Positions 27,576 through 37,434 of a stretch of 64,000 bases of DNA are shown here, piece after piece; position 1 is the first letter of the stretch, and each line of letters opens with the position of its first letter. A model generated the notes under the pieces. The model saw only the letters and a program-made list of their open reading frames with translations. It was not told where the DNA came from and searched no databases. Source of the DNA: Actinomycetes bacterium (GTDB taxonomy: Bacteria > Actinomycetota > Acidimicrobiia > Acidimicrobiales > GCA-2861595); the NCBI GenBank assembly GCA_023264975.1, contig JAHFUS010000002.1, positions 1 through 64,000 of the forward strand. Reading direction: 5' to 3'. Both the position numbers and the translations under genes were made by a program.

Positions 27576-28672
27576 CACCCGAGCTACCGGCCACCCTTGC
27601 CGCCGTCCGCTCCGGGGCGGCGGACGGATTACATGTCGGCGCCCAGGTCGCCGTCGCCTTCGGGGAGCGGACGGTGACCATGGTCGACGGACTTGCGGCG
27701 CCAGGTCGCCCCCTGCGCGACGACACCCTGCTGCCCTGGTTCTCCATGACCAAGCTGGTGACCGCCGTCGCCGTCCTCCAGCAGTGGGAGCGGGGCCGGC
27801 TCACCCTGGACGACCCGGTCGTGGCCCACGTGCCCGAGTTCGGCGCCGCGGGCAAGGGGCGGGTCACGATCCGCCACCTGCTCACCCACACGGCCGGTCT
27901 GGCCGCCACCGCCACTACCGGCGCCGGGCAGGCGTGGGACGAACTGCTCGCCATCGCCTGCTCGTCCTCGCTGGTGGCCGGATGGGAGCCCGGCCGGCGC
28001 GCCGCGTACTCGCCCCGCCACGGGTTCCACGTGCTCGGTGAAGTGGTGCGGCGCACCGACGGGCGGGCGTTCGACGCGTATGTGAGCGAGGAGGTGTTCG
28101 AGCCCCTCGGCATGGCCGACGCGTGGGTGGCGCTCACGCCCGGACGCTGGAAGGCGTACGGCGACCGCATCGGCGTGATGCACCACACGGGCGGTGGCAG
28201 GGCCCGCGTCATCGAGTCGCTCACGGGGCCCGAGGCCTTCGCCGCCGTCTCGCCGAGCGGCAGTGGGATCGGGCCTGCGGTCGACCTGCTGCGCGTCATG
28301 CGGGCGTTGGTGGGAGGGGGCAAGCTCGACGGCGTACGGGTCCTTTCGGCCCAGACGGTGGACGCCATGTGCGCCCGTCACCGGGCCGGTCTGGAGGACG
28401 AGACGTTCGGCGTCGTCATCGACTGGGGCCTGGGCGTGATGGTGAACTCCTGGCAGTACGGGCAGCGGGCGGCGCCCTACGGCTACGGCGACTCGGCTTC
28501 GCTGCGTGCCTTCGGCCACGGCGGCAGCCAGTCGTCGGTGGCGTTCGCCGACCCCGAGGCCGGCCTGGCCGCGGTCGTGATCTTCAACGGCATGGCGGGG
28601 GAGGCGGGCCATCACCGTCGCACCCAGCCGGTGATGAACGCCCTGTACGAGGACCTCGGTCTGACCCGGTAG
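27572..28672 (+). CDS. Serine hydrolase of beta-lactamase/EstB type (start uncertain)
   Basis: [10 protein letters not shown] (SxxK), [17 protein letters not shown]. Confidence 0.85.
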   Translation: MTPELPATLAAVRSGAADGLHVGAQVAVAFGERTVTMVDGLAAPGRPLRDDTLLPWFSMTKLVTAVAVLQQWERGRLTLDDPVVAHVPEFGAAGKGRVTIRHLLTHTAGLAATATTGAGQAWDELLAIACSSSLVAGWEPGRRAAYSPRHGFHVLGEVVRRTDGRAFDAYVSEEVFEPLGMADAWVALTPGRWKAYGDRIGVMHHTGGGRARVIESLTGPEAFAAVSPSGSGIGPAVDLLRVMRALVGGGKLDGVRVLSAQTVDAMCARHRAGLEDETFGVVIDWGLGVMVNSWQYGQRAAPYGYGDSASLRAFGHGGSQSSVAFADPEAGLAAVVIFNGMAGEAGHHRRTQPVMNALYEDLGLTR

Positions 28673-28707
28673 GCGGGCGCCGGGCAGACTCCTGCCGCGC
28701 GCCGTGG

Positions 28708-29310
28708 TCAGGCCAGGCGGGGCTGCTTGAGGTCGATGTACTCGTCGACGGCGGCGGCGCTCGCCCACTCCTCGAACATTGACTGCATCTCGGCCGGGAC
28801 TTCCCGGGTCTCGGCGCTGCGGGCTTCGGCCTCGGACGTGAAGTACACGACATCGGTGTAGGTGCCGTCGGCGTGCATGGCGGTGATGTCCCCGATCACG
28901 TCGGGGCGGGCCTTCGCCATCGTGTCCTCGAACTCCTTCATCCGGTCCCGGAGCGCCGCCATCTTGTCCGGGTCGAGCACGTGGCCTCGCATGACCTGCA
29001 CGAAGCCGGCGTCGTTCGACCCGCCACCGCCCATCACCACGATGTCGGTGCTGTCCTGGAACGACACGTCGTCCAGCGTCTTTTCGGTCTCCGCCCACCA
29101 GCCGGCCTGCTCGGGCCGTTCGCTGTTGCGCCGGGCCGACTCCTCCGAATCGAACCGGGCCATCACGAACAGGCGGCCGTCGTCGGTGGCCCCGCTCGTG
29201 CTGCCAAGGAACCCGTCGGCCCCTGGGCGGATCTCGCTGTCCCAGCGCTCGACCTGGCGCCACAGCCCGTCGGCGTCCACGATCTTGGCGGTGATGACCT
29301 GTGCGAACAT
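28708..29310 (-). CDS. Dimeric alpha/beta-barrel-like protein with internal duplication
   Basis: MFAQVITAKIVDADGLWRQV... and GFVQVMRGHVLDPDKMAALRD... halves. Confidence 0.65.
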   Translation of the reverse strand: MFAQVITAKIVDADGLWRQVERWDSEIRPGADGFLGSTSGATDDGRLFVMARFDSEESARRNSERPEQAGWWAETEKTLDDVSFQDSTDIVVMGGGGSNDAGFVQVMRGHVLDPDKMAALRDRMKEFEDTMAKARPDVIGDITAMHADGTYTDVVYFTSEAEARSAETREVPAEMQSMFEEWASAAAVDEYIDLKQPRLA

Positions 29311-29563
29311 GCCAGCCTCCTCGGTGTAGGGACGCCGCCTCCGGCTCCGCCCGCCAGCCTACGTCCGGCCGCCGCCGCTGGGAAGGCCTACCCATTCCAA
29401 TCGGGCAACACTTCCGCCAGCATTGCCCCATGACCAGGACGGGAGCGGACGCCGACGAGTTGCGGGCGTCCACGATCGGGGCTGAGCTTGTGCAGCTCCA
29501 GGGCCACGTGCACGCTCTGCGCAAGCGGCTGGCGGAGACCCTCGGCGAGTCGCGGCCCCTGCG

Positions 29564-29821
29564 CTACAGGTGCGAGGCGGCGGCCTGCTGGACAGCTTCC
29601 ACGATCGGGCCCCAGTCGGCCCCTGCGCTGCGGGTGACGGTGACGAAGTCGTTGACCCCGAAGATGGCGGCCACCCCCGGCGCGGCGAAGACCGCCTCGG
29701 CGAAGGGGTTGCCGGTCGCCTCGTCGGCGCTGTTCACCGTGAGGGTGGCCGGCAGGGTGACATCGAGTTGGAACCGGACGGCGTTGGGGTTGGGCGACGG
29801 GGAGGGGACGGCGGTGGCCAT
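29564..29821 (-). CDS. Stand-alone NifU/Nfu N-terminal-like domain protein
   Basis: NAVRFQLDVTLPATLTVNSADEATGNPFAEAVFAAPGVAAIFGVNDFVTVTRSAGADW. Confidence 0.8.
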   Translation of the reverse strand: MATAVPSPSPNPNAVRFQLDVTLPATLTVNSADEATGNPFAEAVFAAPGVAAIFGVNDFVTVTRSAGADWGPIVEAVQQAAASHL

Positions 29822-29890
29822 GTCGGGGATCGTACCGACCGCGTCGGCCGGCGCCGGGCGACAGGCGCTGGGAAGTAGATTCAGGGGATC

Positions 29891-31132
29891 ATGAGCGGGC
29901 TCTACTGGGTGGAGACCCTCGGGTGTCCGAAGAACCAGGTCGACTCCGACAAGCTCGTAGGCACCCTCACCGCCGACGGGATGTCGCCCGCCGCGTCCCC
30001 GGGCGAAGCCGACGTGGTGGTGGTGAACACCTGCGCCTTCATCGAGGCGGCCCGCCGGGAATCGGTCGACACCGTCCTGGCCCTGGCCGGCGCCAAGGCG
30101 GACGGCGCCCGTCTGGTGGTCACCGGCTGCATGGCAGAGCGCTACGGCGAGGAGCTGGCCGCCGCTCTGCCGGAGGCCGACCTGGTGGCCGGGTTCGGCG
30201 TGCCCGTCACCCTCGGCAGCCGACCGGACAAGGCCCGACTCGACCTGTTGAACCTGCCCCGCCCGCCGGCCGCCGCCCCGTGGGCGTACGTCAAGATCGC
30301 CGAGGGCTGCGACCGCACGTGCGGCTTCTGCGCCATCCCCTCCTTCCGGGGCCCGCAGCGGTCCCGGCCGGCCGAGGCGATCCTCGACGAGGTCGACGCC
30401 CTGGCCGCCAGGGAGATCGTCCTTGTCGCCCAGGACCTCGCCTCCTACGGCAAGGACGTGCCCGGTATGGCCGCCGGCTCCATCGTCGGCCTGGTGGAGG
30501 CGGTGGCGGCCCGGGTGGAACGCACCCGCCTGCTGTACCTGTACCCGTCCGACCTCACCGACGCGCTGGTCGACGCCATTGGCGCGACCGGCGTTCCCTA
30601 CTTCGACCTGTCCCTCCAGCATGCGTCGAAGCCGCTGCTCCGGCGCATGCGCCGCTGGGGCGACGGCGAGCGCTTCCTGCGGCGCATCGCCTCGATCCGC
30701 GACCGGTTCCCCGACGCCGCCTTCCGCACCAACTTCATCGTCGGCTACCCGGGCGAGACCGAGGCCGATCACGACGAGCTCCTGCGATTCCTCGACGTGG
30801 CCCAGGTGGACTGGTGCGGTTTCTTCGCCTACTCACGCGAGGACGGCACCTACGCCGCCGATCTCGACGGTGCGGTCCCTGCCCCGCTGGTGCAGGAGCG
30901 GCTGGCCGAGGCGGGCGAGCTGCAGGACCGCATCACCGCAGCGCGCCGACAGGCGCTGATCGGGCACACTCTGGAGGTGCTCGTCGACCGGCCCGGGGAA
31001 GGGCGCAGCCACCGCGAGGCGCCGGAGATCGACGGCGTCGTGCGTCTCCCCGGTCGGCTGGCGACCGGCAGCTTCGCCAAGGTGACGGTCACCGGGGCCG
31101 AGGGCCCCGACCTCGAGGCCCGGGCGCTCTAG
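29891..31132 (+). CDS. rimO: Ribosomal protein S12 methylthiotransferase
   Basis: ETLGCPKNQVDSDKL; CDRTCGFCAIPSFRGPQRSR; C-terminal TRAM region. Confidence 0.95.
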   Translation: MSGLYWVETLGCPKNQVDSDKLVGTLTADGMSPAASPGEADVVVVNTCAFIEAARRESVDTVLALAGAKADGARLVVTGCMAERYGEELAAALPEADLVAGFGVPVTLGSRPDKARLDLLNLPRPPAAAPWAYVKIAEGCDRTCGFCAIPSFRGPQRSRPAEAILDEVDALAAREIVLVAQDLASYGKDVPGMAAGSIVGLVEAVAARVERTRLLYLYPSDLTDALVDAIGATGVPYFDLSLQHASKPLLRRMRRWGDGERFLRRIASIRDRFPDAAFRTNFIVGYPGETEADHDELLRFLDVAQVDWCGFFAYSREDGTYAADLDGAVPAPLVQERLAEAGELQDRITAARRQALIGHTLEVLVDRPGEGRSHREAPEIDGVVRLPGRLATGSFAKVTVTGAEGPDLEARAL

Positions 31133-31142
31133 GAGCCCGGGC

Positions 31143-31721
31143 GTGTCCACCGTGCCGTTCGGGCCGACGGCCCTTGCAACCCCGGCCAACGCCGTGACCT
31201 TCGTGCGGTTCCTGGTAACGCCCGTGCTGTTGGCCATGATCCTCGGCGGCGGCGACTCGTGGCCCGCCTTCGCTTTCTGGATCGTGCTGTCGGGCACGGA
31301 CTGGGTCGACGGGTGGCTGGCCCGCAAGCAGGGCAGCACCCGCTCGGGCGCCTTCCTCGACCCGCTGGCCGACAAGTTCCTCGTCCTCGGGGCCATGTAC
31401 GCCCTCGTGGCCGAAGGCGTGTTCTGGTGGCTGCCGGTGACGCTCATCGCCGTTCGCGAGGTGGCGATCAGCGTCTACCGCACGTGGGCGGGCAGGCAGG
31501 GCGTGAGCATCCCGGCCCGCTGGTGGGCCAAGGTGAAGACGGTCGTACAGCAGGTGGCGGTGGCGTGTGCTCTCTTGCCGCTCACGGCCGGGACCCGACA
31601 GGTGGCCAACGTGGGGCTGTGGGCCGGCGTGGGCCTGGCCCTTGTCACCGGCGCGCAGTACCTGCTCGACGCCCGCAAGGTCTCCGCCGCCCAGCAGCCG
31701 GCGTCGGGTCATGCGGTGTGA
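31143..31721 (+). CDS. pgsA: CDP-diacylglycerol-glycerol-3-phosphate 3-phosphatidyltransferase
   Basis: SGTDWVDGWLARKQGSTRSGAFLDPLADKF CDP-alcohol phosphotransferase motif. Confidence 0.93.
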   Translation: MSTVPFGPTALATPANAVTFVRFLVTPVLLAMILGGGDSWPAFAFWIVLSGTDWVDGWLARKQGSTRSGAFLDPLADKFLVLGAMYALVAEGVFWWLPVTLIAVREVAISVYRTWAGRQGVSIPARWWAKVKTVVQQVAVACALLPLTAGTRQVANVGLWAGVGLALVTGAQYLLDARKVSAAQQPASGHAV

Positions 31722-32949
31722 GCTCGTAGCGGTCGGCACCGAGCTCCTGCTCGGGCAGGTCGTCGACACCAACTCGGTCTGGCTCGCCGAGCAGTTGGCG
31801 GCCTCCGGCATCGACTGCCACTTCCACACCTCGGTCGGCGACAACGTCGGTCGCATCGTCGACGCTCTGCGCATCGCCCTCGACCGCTCCGACGCCGTCG
31901 TCGTGACGGGTGGGCTCGGCCCCACCCAGGACGACGTCACCCGCGACGCCATCGCCGAGGTGATGGGGGTGCCGCTCGAGCGCGACGAGGCGGTGCTGGC
32001 CCGCATCCGTGCGCTGTTCGAGGAGCGGGGCAGGGAGATGGTGGTGAGCAACGAGCGCCAGGCAGACGTCCCGGTGGGCGCGGTGGTGATCCCCCAGACG
32101 AGGGGGACGGCGCCGGGCCTCATCTGCGCCGTGGGCCACAGGGTGCTATACGCCATGCCCGGCGTGCCCCACGAGATGATGGACATGGCCGCCCGCAGCG
32201 TTCTCCCGGACCTGATGGAGCGGGCCGGCACCCGCTCCACGATCGTGTCCCGCGTGGTACGCACGTGGGGATTGGCCGAGTCGACCCTGGCCGAGCGGGT
32301 GGCGCCACGGGTCGAGGCCCTGGAGGCGGCAGGGAACCCCACCATCGCCTTCCTGGCCGGCGGGGTCGAGGGCATCAAGATCCGCGTGACGGCCAAGGCG
32401 GAGTCCACGGAGGCGGCGCTGGCCGTGGTGGAGGCGGAGGACGCCGAGCTGCGGGCCATCCTCGGCTCGCTCGTCTTCGGGGTCGACGACGACACGATGG
32501 AATCGGCCGTCGGCGCTTTGCTGGAGGACGCCGGCCTCACGCTCGGCCTGGCCGAGTCGATGACCGGCGGGCTGGTGGCATCACGGCTGGTGAACGTGGA
32601 GGGGTCGAGCGCCTGGTTCAAGGGCTCGGTGGTGGCCTACGACTCGCAGGTCAAGTTCGACGTGCTGCACATACCCGAGGGCCCGGTGGTGTCCGAGGAG
32701 GCGGCGGCATCCATGGCCGCGGGGGCGGCCAAGGTCCTCGGTGCCGACGTCGGCCTGTCGGTCACGGGGGTCGCCGGTCCGGCCGAGCAGGAGGGCATGC
32801 CGGTTGGCACCGTGTTCTTCGGTCTCCACCTCGACGGCGCCACCGACGTGCGCTACCGCCGCCTGCCCGGCGACCGTGAGCGGGTCCGCCAGTTCGCCAC
32901 CATCTCCCTGCTCGACATGCTGCGCCGGCGCCTCCTCGATCGGTTGTAG
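31711..32949 (+). CDS. cinA: CinA-family protein (competence/nicotinamide-nucleotide amidase)
   Basis: AVGTELLLGQVVDTNS; GGLGPTQDDVTRDA; C-terminal LAESMTGGLVASRL. Confidence 0.95.
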   Translation: MRCELVAVGTELLLGQVVDTNSVWLAEQLAASGIDCHFHTSVGDNVGRIVDALRIALDRSDAVVVTGGLGPTQDDVTRDAIAEVMGVPLERDEAVLARIRALFEERGREMVVSNERQADVPVGAVVIPQTRGTAPGLICAVGHRVLYAMPGVPHEMMDMAARSVLPDLMERAGTRSTIVSRVVRTWGLAESTLAERVAPRVEALEAAGNPTIAFLAGGVEGIKIRVTAKAESTEAALAVVEAEDAELRAILGSLVFGVDDDTMESAVGALLEDAGLTLGLAESMTGGLVASRLVNVEGSSAWFKGSVVAYDSQVKFDVLHIPEGPVVSEEAAASMAAGAAKVLGADVGLSVTGVAGPAEQEGMPVGTVFFGLHLDGATDVRYRRLPGDRERVRQFATISLLDMLRRRLLDRL

Positions 32950-33056
32950 CAGCCCTGCGCCCGGTCGTCCCCGAGCGCTTGGAGGTGGCGAGCCGTTTGG
33001 GCGGTTTCGATGCCCTCGGCTACGGCGGTCAGCCCGACGGCGCGGCCCAGGTCGAC
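32943..33056 (-). pseudogene. EAL-domain fragment (gene remnant)
   Basis: Minus-strand VDLGRAVGLTAVAEGIETAQTARHLQALGDDRAQGCY matches the EAL C-terminal block; rest of the domain absent. Confidence 0.7.
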
Positions 33057-33106
33057 GCGACGTCGTCGTCGGTGAAGGAACAGCGGAAGTGGTGGCCGTG
33101 CCGGGC

Positions 33107-33997
33107 TCAGATGTTGGAACTCTCGATGGGCGCGGCCGGGGGCTCCGGGGCGGCGCCCGGCCCCGTGGGGTCGGTGTGGCCGGACGCACCCAACGTGTAG
33201 GCGATCATCGACAGGGAGCCGTAGGCATACCCGTCGACGAGCACGTCGGGGTGCTGCCCGTCGGCGTCGGCCAAGCCGGCCAGGTAAAGGAGCGGGATGA
33301 AGTGGTCCGGGGTCGGGGCGGCCAGGTCGTAGTGCCGGTGCGACTGGAGGGAGGCGGCGTCGCCGGGAGACGTCGCGAGCAGCGAACGGGCGTCGTCGTC
33401 GAACTGTCGGGCCCAATCCGTGCCGGCGTCCGGCGACGACCAGTCGGTGCGCCGCAGGTTGTGCACGACGTTGCCACTGCCGGCGATCAGGACGCCGCGG
33501 CGGCGCAGTGGGGCCAGCCTGGCGCCCAACCCGACGTGGTAGTCGAGCGGCTTGGTGGCATCGATCGACAGCTGGACGACAGGGATGTCGGCGTCCGGGA
33601 AGGCGTGCACCAGCACGGACCAGGTGCCGTGGTCGATACCCCAGCTGTCATGGTCCTGGCCGACCCACGTCGGCGAGGCGACGTCGGCAACCTCTGCGGC
33701 CAGGTCGGCGTCACCGCTCGCCGGGTACGCCACAGCGAACAGCTCCTCGGGGAACCCGTAGAAGTCGTGGATCGTTCTGGGCGCGCCCATCGCGGTCACG
33801 GCGGTGGCGTTGATGTACCAGTGGGCCGAAATCACGAGGATGGCCCGGGGCCGGGGGATTCCGGCGCCGAATGCACTCCAGGCTTCGGTGTAGCGGTTGT
33901 GCTCGATGGCGTTCATCGGGCTGCCGTGGCCGAAGAACACTGCAGGCATGACCTGCGCCTCGACCTCAGGTGCGGTCATTGGTTTCACCACGGTCAT
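33107..33997 (-). CDS. LigB-type extradiol dioxygenase (YgiD/DODA-like)
   Basis: MPAVFFGHGSPMNAIEHNRYT; VISAHWY; WGIDHGTWSVLVHAFPDADIPVVQLSID; GSGNVVHNLR. Confidence 0.9.
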   Translation of the reverse strand: MTVVKPMTAPEVEAQVMPAVFFGHGSPMNAIEHNRYTEAWSAFGAGIPRPRAILVISAHWYINATAVTAMGAPRTIHDFYGFPEELFAVAYPASGDADLAAEVADVASPTWVGQDHDSWGIDHGTWSVLVHAFPDADIPVVQLSIDATKPLDYHVGLGARLAPLRRRGVLIAGSGNVVHNLRRTDWSSPDAGTDWARQFDDDARSLLATSPGDAASLQSHRHYDLAAPTPDHFIPLLYLAGLADADGQHPDVLVDGYAYGSLSMIAYTLGASGHTDPTGPGAAPEPPAAPIESSNI

Positions 33998-34452
33998 GAC
34001 GACCTCCGTCTCCCTGCACGTCCGAATTCTGGCCCGCCGGCGCGCCCTTCGCGTGACGGGGGCCGGTCACTTCGGACGGCCGCCAGGGTGAGCCGGCCTC
34101 GGCGGGTGATCAAGAGAACGGCGGCAAAGGCCACGATGGCGCCGATCTCCGCCGTGGTGGCCTGCACGGCACGGTCGGTCCACGCCTTGTCGGTGAAGCC
34201 GAGGATACCGACGGTACGGCTCATCACGATGGCTCCGAGGGAGCCGATGGCGAAGCCGATGCCGGCAAGGTTGAGCCGCCAGTCGTTGCGCACCAGGACG
34301 GCGAGGGCGAGCCCGAAGGCCAGGCCGATGCTGACGAGGAAGGCGGTGCCAACCCTGGGTATGCCTCGGTAACCCATACGCCACAGCTGGAGGTGGACGA
34401 GGCCGCCGATGACCAGGAAGGTGACGGCGCACAGGCGGGAGATACGTTCCAC
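33994..34452 (-). CDS. Hypothetical membrane protein (about 4 TM)
   Basis: 152-aa ORF with TM segments; 4-nt overlap with the dioxygenase gene. Confidence 0.7.
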   Translation of the reverse strand: MERISRLCAVTFLVIGGLVHLQLWRMGYRGIPRVGTAFLVSIGLAFGLALAVLVRNDWRLNLAGIGFAIGSLGAIVMSRTVGILGFTDKAWTDRAVQATTAEIGAIVAFAAVLLITRRGRLTLAAVRSDRPPSREGRAGGPEFGRAGRRRSS

Positions 34453-34657
34453 GGGGAGCTCCTTCGGTTTCGTTGTCGCATAGGGGCCTACGGCGCCGAG
34501 GCCCTCCTTGGTCGAGAAACTTCCGGGCGGACTGCCGCTCCGGGCGCTGTCGGCCTGCCACCAACTGCGCAACGCATTCACATGGTCCTCAAAGGTTCGG
34601 CCGCCACTCTTCTTCTCACAAGCAGCATCGTCACCGACCCGAACAAGGAGAATAGGG

Positions 34658-35218
34658 ATGGGCACGCCCGAAAGGAATACCGACGCCGCCGCTCCCAAGC
34701 GGCGTCTCAACTCGAGCATCGTCGCCGCCGGCGTCGCCTTCGGCATCACCCTCGCCGGCCTCGGCGTCGCGGCCGCACAGACCGACGGGAGCGCCGACAC
34801 GACGTCCACCACGGCGGCTACCTCGAGCGACACGACGGCCGGCACGGAGTCCACCACCGAGACCGCACCGACCCCGGCGGCCCGCGAATCCGACGGCGAT
34901 GCTGACGCCGACAGCAGTTCGAGCAGCAGCACGGAGGCGGCCAAGCCGGCCCGCGTCGCCGAGACCGAGCTGACCGGTGACGTGGCCGAGAAGGTGAAGG
35001 CGGCCGCCCTGGCCGCCCTGCCCGGCGGCACCATCATCCGGGTCGAGACCGACTCCGACGGGTCGCCCTACGAGGCCCACGTCCGCAAGGCCGACGGCAC
35101 CGAGGTGGTCGTGAAGGTCGACGCCGACTTCAAAGTGACCGGCACCGTCGATGGTGGCGCATTCGGCGCCGGTCGCCACGGCCGTCGCACCGCCGAGGAC
35201 GCGACCGGGACGGACTGA
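34658..35218 (+). CDS. Secreted PepSY-like protein
   Basis: Signal/TM, T/S-rich linker, then ALPGGTIIRVETDSDGSPYEAHVRKADGTEVVVKVDADFKV. Confidence 0.75.
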   Translation: MGTPERNTDAAAPKRRLNSSIVAAGVAFGITLAGLGVAAAQTDGSADTTSTTAATSSDTTAGTESTTETAPTPAARESDGDADADSSSSSSTEAAKPARVAETELTGDVAEKVKAAALAALPGGTIIRVETDSDGSPYEAHVRKADGTEVVVKVDADFKVTGTVDGGAFGAGRHGRRTAEDATGTD

Positions 35219-35305
35219 CCCCGCCCCGCTGCGATGCCGCGGGATGATGGTGGGACCGGCGCCCGGCTGCGCCCAGCGGGCCGGGCACTGCCGCGGACGC
35301 GGGCC

Positions 35306-36145
35306 TTACTCCATGGACGCGTGGGCGGCGGCGCGTCGATCCATGGTGACGGACAGCGAGATGGCTCCCACCAGCGCTCCTGCGAAGCCGGCGAGGAGCA
35401 GCCATGTCATCGGGTTCGAGGTGTCGAACTCTCCGGACGCGAGGCCGGCAGCAGCGAGGATCAGCACCATCATGAAGATCTGCACCTGGAGCATCAGGCG
35501 GGTGGCCGTCCAGCGGGCATCGACGAACACGCCGATCCCCGCCAGCCCGAGCATGAACATGGCGCCGAGGGCTCGTGAAGTGAGCGGCGTGAGCTTCCAC
35601 GGCCAGGTGTCGACGGCGGTGGCGGGGAGGAGGAACAGGAAGCAGCCGGCGGCCACCGCGAGCAGTCCTGCGCCCCCGATCACCCAGCGGGCGGCCGGCG
35701 CGATGAGCAGGTCGCCGGGGGCCGGCGCCGGCCGGCGCCGTTGGTTGGCCACCCACACCCCGGCGACGAGGAACGGGGTCGTGAAGTAGAGCCCGGCCCA
35801 AAGCCAGAAGGCGACGTGGTCGTGGTTGAAGCGGCCCCAGTGCACGATGGTGGCCACGCCCATGAGCGACGCGAAGGTGGCGACGGACAGGAAGCCGGCC
35901 TGGACGGTGTGCCACGACGTGGCCCGAAAGGCGCGCACGAAGAAGTAGGCGCCACCCAGGTAGACGGCTCCGAGTGTCCTCGCAGACATGGACGGCGCGA
36001 TGGCCCAGGCGAACAGCCGGTCCGTGTCGTCCGGGAACAGGTAGAGCACCACGAAGGCCACAAGTAGGAAGGGGACGATGGCCGCCGACAATGCCCGCGT
36101 GGCAGGGAGCACCGCGTCGTCCCGGCCGGGCGCAGGCTGGGGCAC
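35306..36145 (-). CDS. Hypothetical multi-pass membrane protein
   Basis: 279-aa ORF with about eight hydrophobic segments. Confidence 0.75.
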   Translation of the reverse strand: MPQPAPGRDDAVLPATRALSAAIVPFLLVAFVVLYLFPDDTDRLFAWAIAPSMSARTLGAVYLGGAYFFVRAFRATSWHTVQAGFLSVATFASLMGVATIVHWGRFNHDHVAFWLWAGLYFTTPFLVAGVWVANQRRRPAPAPGDLLIAPAARWVIGGAGLLAVAAGCFLFLLPATAVDTWPWKLTPLTSRALGAMFMLGLAGIGVFVDARWTATRLMLQVQIFMMVLILAAAGLASGEFDTSNPMTWLLLAGFAGALVGAISLSVTMDRRAAAHASME

Positions 36146-36148
36146 GTC

Positions 36149-36667
36149 TCAGCCGGCGAACGTGCCGCGGAGGCGGGCATCGCACAGCAGTGTCTCCTGA
36201 TCGGCGTCCGGCCACGGCAGCGGCTCCTGGCCGGCCACCTGGGCGGTGAACTCACCGAGGAACCACCGGCGGAAGGCGATCGCCTCGGGGGGCGACGCCA
36301 TGCTGAGGAGCACGTCCCCCTGGCGGCAGTACCCGTCGGCTTCGTCGCACATGTCGTTCAGGGCCACGAACGCCGGAACGACCGACGGGGGCACGCGATG
36401 GACGAGCTCGGCCAGGACGGTCTCGCCCCGCGCCAGCGCCTCATCCCCCTCCCGCCCGGGCCCGGCGCCGACGTCCTCGAACTCGTCGGTCAACGCGGTG
36501 ATGAGCTCGAGCAACCGGGTCGGGACATCGGATGCCTCGGGCGTGCGCATGGCGACGAGGGTGAACTCCCGCCGCATCCCCTCGAACGCCTCGGTCGCCC
36601 GCTGGTTGACGTCGAGCGGGAACTCGAGGAGGCGCACGACCCGAAGCTTGCCGGGGTCGATGGTCAC
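36149..36667 (-). CDS. Hypothetical protein coupled to a HATPase-type anti-sigma-like gene
   Basis: GTG start overlapping the preceding gene's stop; soluble helical protein. Confidence 0.6.
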   Translation of the reverse strand: MTIDPGKLRVVRLLEFPLDVNQRATEAFEGMRREFTLVAMRTPEASDVPTRLLELITALTDEFEDVGAGPGREGDEALARGETVLAELVHRVPPSVVPAFVALNDMCDEADGYCRQGDVLLSMASPPEAIAFRRWFLGEFTAQVAGQEPLPWPDADQETLLCDARLRGTFAG

Positions 36668-37110
36668 GGGGCGCCCGCTGCGCCGATTTCGAACGGTTCG
36701 GCCGGGGAGGGACCGGCGAGGGCTACCTCGGCCCACACCGTCTTCCCGTCGCCGTCGCCGTCGCCGTCGGGATCGGGATCGACCCCCCATGCATGGCACA
36801 GCTCCTCGACCAGGCGCAGGCCGCGGCCGCTGGTGGCCTGGTCACTGAAGTACCGGCGCACGGGTCTGCGTCCGGTGCGGTCGTGGACCTCGATACGCAC
36901 GTAGCCGTCGAGCACGTGCACCCTGACCTCGAACGGCGTCCTGGCGTGCAGGACCGCGTTGGTGGCCAGCTCGCTCACGACCTGCGCCACCGTGACGGAG
37001 ACGGCCTCCAGGTGGCGGGCCTCGAGGGCACTGGAGACGCGACGCCGAGCTTTCCTGCTGCTGGACGGCTCAGGGGGGAACGCCCACGCCTCCGCACCAG
37101 CTGGGTTCAT
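36664..37110 (-). CDS. ATP-binding serine kinase-like protein (HATPase_c, anti-sigma regulatory type)
   Basis: VVSELATNAVLHARTPFEVRVHV; DRTGRRP; ATSGRGLRLVEELCHAWGV. Confidence 0.85.
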   Translation of the reverse strand: MNPAGAEAWAFPPEPSSSRKARRRVSSALEARHLEAVSVTVAQVVSELATNAVLHARTPFEVRVHVLDGYVRIEVHDRTGRRPVRRYFSDQATSGRGLRLVEELCHAWGVDPDPDGDGDGDGKTVWAEVALAGPSPAEPFEIGAAGAP

Positions 37111-37434
37111 AGCTACGGACCTCGGACGCACGCGGCTGCGGGACGCCCAACGATACCCGTTCCATCCCCGTCTGGTCCCATTCGTCGGCTGCGCCGGCGG
37201 CCCGGTGGAGAGGCGGCCCATAGGGTTCCGGGCGTGGAAGCACTGCCGGTTCCGCCGGGCGGTGCCGCGGTCGTTCCACACGACACCGGGCGTGGAACCC
37301 CCTCCAGGGCCGATCGCACGGGCGCACCAGGACGGACAGAGTCGACGGGCCCGGAAAGGGCCGAAAGCCACAACCCATCAGACCTGCAGCTGATTCACAG
37401 GAAACTGCCAGGCGCGCAGGGAATCCTTGATTGC

